From Salinibacterium amurskyense (GTDB lineage Bacteria; Actinomycetota; Actinomycetes; Actinomycetales; Microbacteriaceae), in the NCBI RefSeq assembly GCF_002797685.1, contig NZ_PGFH01000001.1:1-64000 (forward strand): a DNA stretch of 64,000 nt, written 5' to 3'. The notes beneath the pieces were generated by a model, which was not told the origin of the DNA, made no database searches, and saw only the letters and a list, made by a program, of their open reading frames with translations. A program made the position numbers and the translations under genes. Shown piece after piece: positions 15,514 through 24,325 of this stretch (position 1 is the stretch's first letter; each line of letters opens with the position of its first letter).

Positions 15514-16863
15514 CTACTTGAAGAGCGCGTTCACCTGGTCATTGGCTGCGGAGAGCGACGAGACGGGTTCCTTACCCGACATCACTGCTTCCATCGCCGG
15601 GGTCATGAGCGCGTTCACGTCTGACTTGTGGTCAGTGATCGGGAACAGGAACGTGGTTCCCTCATCCACCTGGATGGTGAATGCGTTCACATCGACGCCC
15701 TTAGCCGCGAATGCCTCAACGGCGGCATCGGTTGCTTCAGGGATGGCGGGGAAGACTACTGCAGCATCGGCGACAACCGACTGGCAGTCGAGTGAGCCCA
15801 TGTACTTGACCCATTCCCAGGCCTCTTCAGGATGCTTCGTGCCGGCCCAAATGTTGTCGGCCAGCCCGTTGAACATCGACGCACGCTCGCCCGTCGGGCC
15901 AGTCGGTGTTGGCGCAACTGCCGGAGTGAAGGAGTCAGTTGTTGCGCCAAACACATACCCGGTCATCCAAGAGCCATTGCTTGCCAACGCTACTGATCCA
16001 GCGGTCAGTTGATCAGACCAGGAAATACCGGTCTGAGCTGCGAGGGAAGGCATGTAGCCCTTTTCGATGAGCGAGCGCCACCACGTAATGGTGTCCTGAA
16101 ACTCAGGAGCGTCGAAGTTGTATGAGCTGCCCCAGGGGCCATCGGTTGCCTCCCAACCATTGGCTGCCGCGAGGTAGCTCCACTGCGTTTGACCGTCGCC
16201 GAGGGCGCCGGCATTAGAGGCTTCAAACCAAATGCCATAGGTTTCCACATTGTTCTTGTCGAAGCCAGCCTCATCACCGCGTACACCGTCCTTATCAACG
16301 GTGAGGTGGGCGATGACGTCTTCGTAAGTTCCACCGTCGTCGGGGTTCCAGTCGAGGGCACCCAGCTGCTCTGCTGTGATTCCCGCGGCATCTGTCAGCT
16401 GCTGGTTGTAAAAGAGTGCGATGGTGTCGAAATCTTTGGGCAGTCCGTACTGAACGCCCTCGGGGCTCTTCCACAGATCCACGAGTCCGTCTTGGTAGAT
16501 CGAGGTGTCGATCCCATCAGCCTTGATGTAATCGTCGAGGGGGAGGATCTGATCGTTCAATACGAACTCGGGGTAGTACGCGAGGTGGCTCGTGAAGACA
16601 TCGGCGCTATTGCCGGAGACTAAGCCGGTGTTGATCTTCTGCCAATAATCTTCCCAACCTGACTGGTCAATCGTGATCGTGATGTCAGGGTTTGCTGCAT
16701 GGAAGTCATCAGCACACTGCTGGTATGCGGGCATTTGGTTTGCATCCCAGAGGCTGTACTTAATCTCTACGGGACCGTCTGTCGTTGCGGAGCCAGCGGA
16801 ACAACCGGCCAAGACAAGGGGCACCACTGCAAGTGCAGCGATTCCCGCCAGTGCTTTCGTCAT
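15514..16863 (-). CDS. Sugar ABC importer, substrate-binding lipoprotein (alpha-galactoside type)
   Basis: A 449-residue family-1 extracellular binding protein. Signal peptide and lipobox end in VLAGCSAG (Cys about 20). The mature part shows the usual SBP_bac_1 blocks: KYSLWDANQMPAYQQCADDF, the hinge region GLPKDFDTIALFYNQQ and a late WEWVKYMGS. It delivers oligosaccharide to the two permeases encoded upstream in the same operon. Location next to a GH36 alpha-galactosidase argues for an alpha-galactoside ligand. The start follows AGAAAG-type purine repeats. No ATPase is encoded nearby, so the importer probably borrows a general MsiK-like ATPase. Confidence 0.9.
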   Translation of the reverse strand: MTKALAGIAALAVVPLVLAGCSAGSATTDGPVEIKYSLWDANQMPAYQQCADDFHAANPDITITIDQSGWEDYWQKINTGLVSGNSADVFTSHLAYYPEFVLNDQILPLDDYIKADGIDTSIYQDGLVDLWKSPEGVQYGLPKDFDTIALFYNQQLTDAAGITAEQLGALDWNPDDGGTYEDVIAHLTVDKDGVRGDEAGFDKNNVETYGIWFEASNAGALGDGQTQWSYLAAANGWEATDGPWGSSYNFDAPEFQDTITWWRSLIEKGYMPSLAAQTGISWSDQLTAGSVALASNGSWMTGYVFGATTDSFTPAVAPTPTGPTGERASMFNGLADNIWAGTKHPEEAWEWVKYMGSLDCQSVVADAAVVFPAIPEATDAAVEAFAAKGVDVNAFTIQVDEGTTFLFPITDHKSDVNALMTPAMEAVMSGKEPVSSLSAANDQVNALFK

Positions 16864-16887
16864 TGCTTTCTCTTTCTCTTGGGTTCA

Positions 16888-16914
16888 ACCGTTCAGCGAC
16901 AATGCTGAAGCGGT
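16888..16914 (-). other. Hairpin between permease and binding-protein genes
   Basis: ACCG-TTCAGC (16888-16897) pairs with GCTGAAGCGGT (16904-16914) with one bulge. It lies in the 100-base gap after the MalG-type permease and just before the binding-protein start. It could stabilise the 5' side of the binding-protein message. Nothing else is seen in the gap. Confidence 0.4.
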
Positions 16915-16963
16915 CGGATGGTCGCTCTGTGCGGAGCGAAACTATGGCCTCTAACGAGGTGGG

Positions 16964-17908
16964 CTATTTCACGCCCGAGGATTGGATTGATCCGACGATC
17001 TGCTTACCGAAAATCAGGATCAGGATGAAGATGGGGATCGCCGCCAGCAGCGCACCGGCCATGAGTCCAGCCCAGTCGGGGTTTCCCGCGGGAGTCTGGG
17101 AGCGGAAGATTCCGAGACCCACAGTGATCAGCTTCGATTCTTCGGTGGTACCGACCAGCAGCGGCCACAGGTAGTCGTTCCAGTAGAAGATGAACTGCAG
17201 CAGCGCCAGCGTGATGATCTGGGGCCAGACCAAAGGCACGGCGATACGGCTGAAGATTCGCCACTGGCTTGCTCCATCGATCACTGCCGCCTCAATGATG
17301 CTGAGGTTCACGCCAAAGAAGAATTGACGAAGAAAGAAAATCGCGAACGGTGTCATGAACATCGCCGGCAGAGCGATGCCGATGATCGTGTTGAGCAACC
17401 CCAACTCTTTGATCAGGACAAAGTTGGGCAGAATGGTGAAGATCACGGGAACCATCAGCGCGATCAAGAACAGGTTGAAAACAGCGTCGCGCCCTTTCCA
17501 TTTCAGCAGTGCGAACGCGTACGCGGCCATCGCGCTGAATGCGATCTGGAACACGGTGATGAGCGTCGCCGTGATGATCGAGTTGAGCATGTAGAGACCG
17601 AAATTGATGGATGCGCCAGAGCCGCCCTCAGCAATCGCTTCCTCCGGGGTGGCGAGGCCGAGCACTCGCTCGATCGGGCCCAGCGTGAAGTTGACCGGGA
17701 GCAGGGAGAGAGGCTCACCGAACATTGCCCGGTTGTCGCTGAATGCGGTGCGCACCATCCAGTAGATCGGGAACAGCGTAATGATCACGACGATCGCGAG
17801 GGCCAGCCGTCCGAAGAACTTGGAGACAGGCGACTTGGCCATTGCGGGATCTTCCGCGCTGCTCGCCCGAACTTTCTTGGCACGCTTCGTGGGTGTCTTG
17901 ATGGACAT
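16964..17908 (-). CDS. Sugar ABC importer permease, MalG type
   Basis: A 314-residue inner-membrane permease with six predicted helices after a basic, cytoplasmic N-terminal tail of about 30 residues (MSIKTPTKRAKKVRASS). The ABC-ATPase docking loop is visible as EAAVIDGASQWRIFSRIAVP (family consensus EAAxxDGAxxxxxFxxixlP). It pairs with the MalF-type permease whose gene ends 3 bases upstream, so the two are coupled. It belongs to the CUT1 class that imports di- and oligosaccharides. GAGAGG lies 6 bases before the ATG. Confidence 0.92.
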   Translation of the reverse strand: MSIKTPTKRAKKVRASSAEDPAMAKSPVSKFFGRLALAIVVIITLFPIYWMVRTAFSDNRAMFGEPLSLLPVNFTLGPIERVLGLATPEEAIAEGGSGASINFGLYMLNSIITATLITVFQIAFSAMAAYAFALLKWKGRDAVFNLFLIALMVPVIFTILPNFVLIKELGLLNTIIGIALPAMFMTPFAIFFLRQFFFGVNLSIIEAAVIDGASQWRIFSRIAVPLVWPQIITLALLQFIFYWNDYLWPLLVGTTEESKLITVGLGIFRSQTPAGNPDWAGLMAGALLAAIPIFILILIFGKQIVGSIQSSGVK

Positions 17909-17911
17909 GAT

Positions 17912-18799
17912 CTACCTCTCCATGTCTGACTCGTTGGCCCGCAGTAGGCGGTTTTGAATGAGCGCGATTGTGGCGAGCAGAATCATCAAGATGACGGCGA
18001 GCGCCGAGGCGTAACCGAAGTCGAATCGCTCAAACGCTCTCTCAAAGATGTAGAAATTGATCGCTCGCGTTGCGTCGACCGGGCCACCGCCAGTGGTAAC
18101 GGCGATGGTGTCGAAGATCTGGAATGATCCAACGACGGTGACTACCAAGACGAAGGCAAGAACCGGACGCAATAGAGGAAGAGTGACGCTTCGGAATACC
18201 CGGAATTCGCCAGCTCCATCGACTTCCGCTGCTTCATAGACGTCGCGGGGAATAGCTTGCAAGCCGGCAAAGAGAAGAAGAGCTGTATAGCCAACGTGAC
18301 GCCACACATTCACAAGCGCGATCGTAGGCATTGCCCAGGCTTCGCTTCCAAAGAATCCGATCTTGCTGAAACCGAGCCAGTCGATCGCGGCATTGATGAG
18401 GCCGAGGCTGTAGTCGGCGAGCCAGAACCAGACAAGTGCGACGATCACATTAGCGATGAGGTACGGCAAGACGACGACTCCGCGGATCACCATCGACCGA
18501 GTGAAACGGTGCATGAGCACCGCCAACGCGAGGGCGATGACCGTTTGGAGCCCTACGTTGATGAAGACGTATTGGAACGTCACCGCCATCGAACGCCAGA
18601 ACACCGCGTCATTGAAGATGTCGATGTAGTTCTGGAACCCGATGAAGGTGGGGTCCCGCAGCAGGTTGTAGTCGGTGAAGCTGAGGTAGATGCCACGAAT
18701 GGTTGGCCACAGGAAGAAGGCGAGGAAGCCGATGCTGGCGGGGATGAGAAACAGCATCGCCGGAACGATCTGATTATCCCTACTGACCTTTGCTGCCAT
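17912..18799 (-). CDS. Sugar ABC importer permease, MalF type
   Basis: A 295-residue membrane permease with six helices. Landmarks are an N-terminal FLIPASIGFLAFFLWPTIRG, LSFTDYNLLRDPTFIGFQNY, and the ATPase-docking EAAEVDGAGEFRVFRSVTLP. It is the first gene of the alpha-galactoside operon (permease, permease, binding protein, alpha-galactosidase). GTGAGGT precedes the ATG. The upstream region carries a palindrome suited to the ROK repressor encoded next door. Confidence 0.92.
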   Translation of the reverse strand: MAAKVSRDNQIVPAMLFLIPASIGFLAFFLWPTIRGIYLSFTDYNLLRDPTFIGFQNYIDIFNDAVFWRSMAVTFQYVFINVGLQTVIALALAVLMHRFTRSMVIRGVVVLPYLIANVIVALVWFWLADYSLGLINAAIDWLGFSKIGFFGSEAWAMPTIALVNVWRHVGYTALLLFAGLQAIPRDVYEAAEVDGAGEFRVFRSVTLPLLRPVLAFVLVVTVVGSFQIFDTIAVTTGGGPVDATRAINFYIFERAFERFDFGYASALAVILMILLATIALIQNRLLRANESDMER

Positions 18800-18837
18800 G
18801 GGCGGAACCTCACCTAACTTCGTTGTTGGTTGAATTG

Positions 18838-18870
18838 TTCCATGATGGAAGTAATCAAGTCAAGCGATTA
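18838..18870 (-). promoter_or_regulatory. Promoter/operator of the alpha-galactoside operon
   Basis: A perfect palindrome TTCCATGATGGAA (18838-18850) and a spaced pair TAATC/GATTA (18852-18870) lie 40-70 bases before the first permease. On the minus strand TTGACT (18858-18863) gives a good -35 box between them. Sites like this overlapping a promoter fit repression by the adjacent ROK protein. The -10 box is not clear. Confidence 0.5.
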
Positions 18871-18973
18871 GGTGAAAGTTTTTCGGCGCCGCGAATAAGC
18901 ATGCAGAAACAACGAGAATCCCTGTTCGGCGCAAGCTCTTCGCGACACGAGCCGACCACAGAGACCAGGATCG

Positions 18974-20161
18974 CTAAAGGCTAGAGATCGACCGATCAAA
19001 CGACGTCTGGATCGCCACCGCAGCGGCACCCTTAGCCCAGATGCCGAAACCAGTCTCATCGACCACCAACGAAAGTGGGCGAGCCTCTGGATCACGCTCT
19101 TCGTTCATTACGCGCATCACTTCGGCGCGAGCAACGTCCAGGATTCCCGTGCCCTCACCGGCCAGCAGCACCTCGTGCACCATCGCCAAGTTTGCCGCCA
19201 GCGCAATGAAACGACCCAGCGCGTGCGCCGCCTGGTGAACGATCGCGAGCAAGTCGGGCTCGCCCGCGCTTGCGCCCGAGAGAACGTCGGCGTAGCTCAA
19301 CTGTCGCCCCGTGGCTTCTCGAGCCTGCGTCTCGATACTCTCCACCGTGAGCATCGCCGTCGCGCATCCTTCGTGGCCGCGGAAACAGCGCGGACCACCC
19401 GGCTCAAGAGGCAAATGCCCGCCGAGTTCGATTCCGGTCTCTGGAGTACGTACGACAGCGTCATCCCAGACGAGGCCGTATCCAATGCCAGCACCAATCG
19501 TAATAACGGCGAAATCCCGCATATTGCGGCCGAGACCAAACCAGTGTTCGCCCTCGATAAGAGCGATGAGGTCGTTCTCGACAGTGACAGGGACCCCGAG
19601 GCGCTGCTCCAAAGCGCCGCCGAGGTCGACCGACGTCCATTCCAAGAAACGAACGTTATCCACGACGCGGTTACTCAGGACTCGGCCGCCAACAGTAACG
19701 CCTACGCCAGCAATCGCCTCCTCGCCCTCGCGATCGAGCTCAGCAAAGAGTTCGGCGATCGCATCGACCACCACGGAGACCTCATGGCTGGCGAGCACTT
19801 GGTCAGCCCGAGCAAAAGCTCGAGCACGCTGATCCGAAACGACTCCAAACGCTGTTTCGCTCGTGAGTTTCACCCCCAAAAAACGGCGAGGGTTTGGCGG
19901 GATATCGAGTGGCTTGGCGGGTCGCCCGACAGAGCCGCTGAGCGTCTCACCGACCTCAACGATGATCCCGCTATCAAGCAAAGGTTTGGAAAGCCGCGTA
20001 AGCGTTGGTGGCGTAAGTTGCAGGCGCCTGAGGAGTTCGCCGCGCTGAATAGGGCCGTGAATGAGGACAGCCCGCGCGAGCGACGTCGTGGGCGACATCG
20101 CGGTCAGCCGACGAGACTCCGTCGCGTTCGCTGTCGAGCTCGAAGAATTCGCCAAGGACAT
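18974..20161 (-). CDS. ROK-family transcriptional repressor
   Basis: A 395-residue NagC/XylR-type ROK protein. The N-terminal winged helix (about 25-80) includes ARAVLIHGPIQRGELLRRL and LTPPTLTRLSKPLLDSG. The sugar-kinase-like domain follows, with VGVTVGGRV, TVENDLIALIEGEHWFG and ITIGAGIGYGLV. The cysteine cluster that normally reads CxCGxxGC is CFRGHEGC here, so one zinc ligand is replaced by Arg. It is encoded immediately upstream of, and in line with, the alpha-galactoside importer operon, and probably represses it until an alpha-galactoside or galactose derivative binds. It starts with ATG preceded by CGGAG. Confidence 0.88.
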   Translation of the reverse strand: MSLANSSSSTANATESRRLTAMSPTTSLARAVLIHGPIQRGELLRRLQLTPPTLTRLSKPLLDSGIIVEVGETLSGSVGRPAKPLDIPPNPRRFLGVKLTSETAFGVVSDQRARAFARADQVLASHEVSVVVDAIAELFAELDREGEEAIAGVGVTVGGRVLSNRVVDNVRFLEWTSVDLGGALEQRLGVPVTVENDLIALIEGEHWFGLGRNMRDFAVITIGAGIGYGLVWDDAVVRTPETGIELGGHLPLEPGGPRCFRGHEGCATAMLTVESIETQAREATGRQLSYADVLSGASAGEPDLLAIVHQAAHALGRFIALAANLAMVHEVLLAGEGTGILDVARAEVMRVMNEERDPEARPLSLVVDETGFGIWAKGAAAVAIQTSFDRSISSL

Positions 20162-20248
20162 GACTCCGAGGCTACCTCAGCGGTAGCGCTCGACCTGATG
20201 TCCACCACGACAAAACTTGGGCGTCACAAGAGCCTCACGCTATTGCGA

Positions 20249-21607
20249 CTACGCCATCACGCCGATCGGCGCGACCTTCCACTCGGGGAAGATGATGCTC
20301 GCATCGCCAGCGCTGAGGTCAAGACGGTTCATGACGACCTCGCCAAGCAAGTCGCGGAAGTCGTTGCTGCCGGGAACGTCGCCGTGGTCGAGCACATCGG
20401 CACCGAGACCCTCCCACTTGCCGTGAACGCCGCCCTTGACGCCGCCGCCGAGAACCATCGCTAGGCCACCGTGCCCGTGGTCAGCACCGGAGCTGTCGTT
20501 CTGGCCAACACGGCGGCCGAACTCGCTCATGAGCACGACGGTTGTCGTCTCAGCCTTGGGGCCAAGGTCGGCGAAGAAGGCGGCGAGGCCATCGCCCACA
20601 GCCTTGAGCATGTCGTGCATGTCGCCCTTGTCTGGGGTTCCGATGTCGGTGTGCATGTCCCAACCACCGAGATCCAAGGTTCCGACGCGCAGGCCCACGT
20701 TGGCACGGATGAGGCTCGCGAGGGTGGCGAGGTCGTTTGAGAAGTTGTCGTCCGCGTAACCGCGAGCCTGAGCATCCCCGGCTGTGGCGGCAATTTCTTG
20801 CGCTTCACCCGACGCGCTCAAAGCGAGGTTGGCCTGCTGGGCGATCGGATGATCGAGACCGGTGTAGAGGTTCGCAAGAGCCGTGCGGGTCGGACCAAGC
20901 AACGAGTCGTCGACGTCAATGGCCATGCGCTCAAGGTCGGGAACGACGAGCGCGTTCGAGTCACCAACGAGGGAACGAGCAAGCCGGTCGCTCGCACCGA
21001 CACCGCGCCAGGTCGTTCCGGGGCCGCTCTGCTCGAGCGCCCGGTTGAGCCACCCTGTCTGCGAAGCGTTGCCGGCCGAGCCGCCACGCTCCAGGCAGTC
21101 TTGAGCTTGAAAGTGACTGCGCGAGAGATCGGGGGTGCCGATGGCGGGCACAGCAGCGATCTTGCCCTTAGCCAGCATGGGCTTGAGCGCCGCGAGCGCA
21201 GGGTGAAGTCCGAAGCCACGTTCGAACGGGATGAGCCCCGAGTTCTCCCGTACCGCGATACCCGGCCGTGCCTTCAACAGGTCGGCGTCGGTCGCGGGCA
21301 CCAGCACTGAGAGTCCGTCCATTCCGCCGCGGAGGAAGACCACGATGAGCGCGCCGGTGTCTGGCGAGCCGGGAGCCGCGTACGACGCTTGCGTCGTGAC
21401 GATCTGGGAACCAATGGCGGCGACACCCGCCATAAGCCCGCCCTGCAGCATCCGGCGTCGAGTGAAGCCCTTCGACCACAGTTGACGACGAGCTTGCTCC
21501 TCGGCAACCACGATCTCGCTGTGGGCTCGGACCGCGGAGTCGAGGTCAGTGGGGCCCAGTTGGCGCCAGTCGGGGCAGTCGGGGTGAAGAAAACGGGTCT
21601 CGGTCAT
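20249..21607 (-). CDS. DUF1501 exported protein
   Basis: A protein of about 452 residues of the DUF1501 (sulfatase/alkaline-phosphatase-like fold) family. A twin-arginine motif TRRRMLQGG (about 49-57) and a hydrophobic stretch ending at QASYAAPG indicate Tat export, although the 48-residue stretch before it is long. Core blocks are LIVVFLRGGMDGLSVLVP, FQAQDCLERGG, GWDMHTDIG and VLMSEFGRRVGQND followed by GHGG. The start at 21607 is chosen because the upstream extension overlaps the previous gene. It is cotranscribed with a DUF1800 gene, a pairing seen in many bacteria. The function is unknown. Confidence 0.85.
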   Translation of the reverse strand: MTETRFLHPDCPDWRQLGPTDLDSAVRAHSEIVVAEEQARRQLWSKGFTRRRMLQGGLMAGVAAIGSQIVTTQASYAAPGSPDTGALIVVFLRGGMDGLSVLVPATDADLLKARPGIAVRENSGLIPFERGFGLHPALAALKPMLAKGKIAAVPAIGTPDLSRSHFQAQDCLERGGSAGNASQTGWLNRALEQSGPGTTWRGVGASDRLARSLVGDSNALVVPDLERMAIDVDDSLLGPTRTALANLYTGLDHPIAQQANLALSASGEAQEIAATAGDAQARGYADDNFSNDLATLASLIRANVGLRVGTLDLGGWDMHTDIGTPDKGDMHDMLKAVGDGLAAFFADLGPKAETTTVVLMSEFGRRVGQNDSSGADHGHGGLAMVLGGGVKGGVHGKWEGLGADVLDHGDVPGSNDFRDLLGEVVMNRLDLSAGDASIIFPEWKVAPIGVMA

Positions 21608-21669
21608 TGGGGGTTCTTTCTCGAGTCGGGTTCGAGCAGCAAAGGTGGGGAGGAACTGAGCGGCGGCGA

Positions 21670-23562
21670 TTAGCGCAGCTGAAAGTAGGGAGAGTCGAGA
21701 ACGAGCGCGGCAAGCGCGGGAACTTGCCAAGCATTTCCCTGCTCCGCAACGGCGGAACCCTCAACGTCGAGATACGCGAGCAATACGCCGCGGTGCTGAT
21801 CGCTCAGCGGACGCCCAATGAGGTGCTGAGCTATCGCGTCGACCCACTGCGAGTTGGTCTGGCCCGCCGTGGGTGCGAGAGCTTCGTTGAGCTTGGTGGG
21901 AGGAGTGAGCCCCTTGAACCAGCCGCCCGTCAGGCCGCGGTGGAGATTCCAACGGCCCACGGTCTGGCTGGCTGAAAGCCACGCTCCCGTGACATCCGGA
22001 AAACCGTTCGGCGGCGTCCAGGTGAGCGGCGCGTGGCCAAGGTTCTGCAGCACCCAGTAAAGGTTCTTGATGCCATCGGCCAGCTTGTCGCTGGGGCGGG
22101 CATCTACTGCACGGGCCGAGCCCACGGCATCCTCAAGCGGACGACGCGACTTCTCGCCAATAGCCGCCCAGAACTCGGAGCTCGCGAAGAGCGCCTTGAG
22201 CACCGGAACGATGGCGGTGTCATTGTCGAGGTAGACCTGCGCGAGACGGTCGAGCAGAGCCTGCGGAGGGCTGTCGGAGACGAAGCGAACCGCGAGCTTG
22301 CGCACGACGGTTGCCGCAGTGGCCGGATGATGCGCCAGTACGCTCACGTAGCGGTCACCCATTTCGAGCCCACCGTCGGCGCTGGCATTCTCGTCAGAGA
22401 AGAACGAGGTAGCAACCGGCCCAACATAGTGACGCTCCGGGCGGTAGCGGAACTCTCGTGTGTCGTAGTCAATGGCACGGCCAGAGAGGATCATTGCGCT
22501 GTTGCGCACGTCACCCTCGGTGTAGCCCGAGGTGACACCGAGGGTGTGCAGCTCGAGCAACTCACGACCAAGGTTCTCGTTGACGTTTGTCTTGTTCGAC
22601 TGTTCGTTGTTGAGGTACGTCAACATGGCCGGGTGGCGCATTGCCGCGTGCAACATATCGGAGTAGCGACCAAAAGCATTGGCCCGAATGACAGTGTTCG
22701 CGTAGTCGGGGCCGGTAGCCCAGACGCTGTCGGATGGCGTGGTCACGTTCAGCAGGTTCGCGAACACGTCCACGACCACTTCGAAAAGCTGCCGCTTGCT
22801 GAAGACCTGCGCCGCGAGAGTACCCTGGCCAGTCTGGCGCGCAGCCTCCCAGCCGAACTCTTTCACCGAGGAACGCACTCCGGCGATGGGCTTTCGCGCC
22901 AACGGGAACGCCGCCCATGCAGCATCGCCATCAGGATCGGAGATGGATGCCGGAGCGAGCTGGGCGCCCAACCACGAGTCGATGCCTGAGGCCGAGAGAT
23001 CAGCGAAGTCGCTCGCACGCGGGCCAAAGGTTGCTCGCGCCAGCAAATGGGAGTGCGTCTGATCGTTGTTCGCGACCCCCGTGGAGATGACCTCGGGTTT
23101 CGTCGACCCCTTGGGCGGAGCAGGCTTCGTGACGGGCTTGGCAGCGGCGGGAGCATCCGCCCGCGGAGCAGTGCCCGAGCCGGCACCGGGGTTCGCGTAG
23201 CTCTGGTCGCGGTCAGCGGGAGGGTTCGCGGTGGCCGGCGAACGGGGATCGCTTGTGGCCGGAGGGTTTGCCGTTCCCGGGGTGCGGTTTGTGGGCGGCG
23301 CTGTCGTCGCCGTGCCACTCGGGGTGGGCTTGGGCGTCGTGGGTACGGGGGTGTTCGGCACGGACGAGCCACCAGGCTTGATCGGCGCACCGAGCCCGTC
23401 GGAGGATGCCGTCTCGATCGAAGGGCCAAAAGCGGCGCTGCTTGCGGCCGCTGCGCCGACTGCTGCCAGCGCGGCCACCCCGCTCGTAATGATCATGCGG
23501 CGGGCGAGAAGTGTCTCTCCCTCACCGCCAGTCTGTGCGTCGGGGGTTACGGGAGGATTCAC
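21670..23562 (-). CDS. DUF1800 exported protein
   Basis: A protein of about 630 residues with a twin-arginine type N-terminus (ARRMIITSGVAALAAVGAAAA, about 20-40). A low-complexity Pro/Thr/Ala linker follows (about 55-155), then the DUF1800 domain with HLLARATFGPR, NLLNVTTPSD, NEQSNKTNVNENLGRELLEL HTLG and the end WNLHRGLTGG. The GTG at 23562 is preferred over the longer frame because GAAGGA lies 8 bases upstream. It is followed by the DUF1501 gene 62 bp downstream. The family probably acts outside the membrane, but no reaction is known. Confidence 0.85.
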   Translation of the reverse strand: MNPPVTPDAQTGGEGETLLARRMIITSGVAALAAVGAAAASSAAFGPSIETASSDGLGAPIKPGGSSVPNTPVPTTPKPTPSGTATTAPPTNRTPGTANPPATSDPRSPATANPPADRDQSYANPGAGSGTAPRADAPAAAKPVTKPAPPKGSTKPEVISTGVANNDQTHSHLLARATFGPRASDFADLSASGIDSWLGAQLAPASISDPDGDAAWAAFPLARKPIAGVRSSVKEFGWEAARQTGQGTLAAQVFSKRQLFEVVVDVFANLLNVTTPSDSVWATGPDYANTVIRANAFGRYSDMLHAAMRHPAMLTYLNNEQSNKTNVNENLGRELLELHTLGVTSGYTEGDVRNSAMILSGRAIDYDTREFRYRPERHYVGPVATSFFSDENASADGGLEMGDRYVSVLAHHPATAATVVRKLAVRFVSDSPPQALLDRLAQVYLDNDTAIVPVLKALFASSEFWAAIGEKSRRPLEDAVGSARAVDARPSDKLADGIKNLYWVLQNLGHAPLTWTPPNGFPDVTGAWLSASQTVGRWNLHRGLTGGWFKGLTPPTKLNEALAPTAGQTNSQWVDAIAQHLIGRPLSDQHRGVLLAYLDVEGSAVAEQGNAWQVPALAALVLDSPYFQLR

Positions 23563-23750
23563 GCGAAGGTCCTTCGTCGGGCTCACGTACGCCGGTCGCC
23601 GACTAGGTTTCGACAGCCATACACGCACTACTGAATAACGATTCGTGCCCGATACTATGGCGGGGTTACAGCCCCTGTCTACCCCCATCGGGGGGACAAG
23701 GGGGTGATTCAGATTTTCGCGAGCGCGTGACGGCCGGATGCTGCCCGTGG

Positions 23751-24281
23751 CTAGGGTGCGACAGTCCCGCGGGCGGGATAGTCGGTCTCGGTCACGTATT
23801 CGAGACCGTGGATGATGGCCTTCACCGGCATCCGCCCGAAGGGCATGCTCGAGACAGTACTCCAGAACACGGTGCCGTCAGAGTCCAGAATGACCATGCC
23901 CGGTTCGCTGAAGAACTCGGGTTCACCCTTCTTGAAACCGCTCGAGATGAAGAGGCCCCACTCGCGGGCTTGCTCGTGACTCAGACCGTAGGCGATCGGA
24001 AGACGCGAAAGCTCCCAGTCGTCGATTGAGATCGTGGCGCGTTTGAGAGTGTCCATGCTGATGGCGACGATGCGACCTACCCCGGCGTCACGGAGAGCAT
24101 CCATCTCGTCATCGAGCTCGCGCAGTTGCTTGCGGCATACCGGGCAGTGCAGCCCGCGGTAGAAGACCATAAGCGTGAAGCGACCATCCGCGCCCGTGCC
24201 GAGCTCGAGATCATCGAGCGTTCCGCCGCGGGCAAGCGGCAACGAAAGAACGGGAGACTGGGTTCTCGGCAGGATAGTCAT
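23751..24281 (-). CDS. AhpC/TSA-like peroxiredoxin-family protein
   Basis: About 176 residues with a thioredoxin fold of the peroxiredoxin-like type. The redox motif is CPVC (Cys46 and Cys49) in FYRGLHCPVCRKQL, followed by IVAISMDTLKRA and a typical ISSGFKKGEPEFFSEPGMVILDSDG-like segment. A CxxC arrangement close to the N-terminus suggests an intramolecular disulfide mechanism. I place the start at ATG 24281; an alternative ATG at 24311 would add 10 residues, and neither has a clear ribosome-binding site. It follows the yaeQ gene in the same direction. Confidence 0.82.
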   Translation of the reverse strand: MTILPRTQSPVLSLPLARGGTLDDLELGTGADGRFTLMVFYRGLHCPVCRKQLRELDDEMDALRDAGVGRIVAISMDTLKRATISIDDWELSRLPIAYGLSHEQAREWGLFISSGFKKGEPEFFSEPGMVILDSDGTVFWSTVSSMPFGRMPVKAIIHGLEYVTETDYPARGTVAP

Positions 24282-24325
24282 CGTGTAGTTCAACGCGACC
24301 AGGGGTCGCATTCATTCCGCGCGGT

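Noticed and set aside
19175-20464. Open frame of 429 codons on the plus strand
   Set aside because: It covers the ROK gene and the end of the DUF1501 gene on the other strand and has the composition of an antisense frame.
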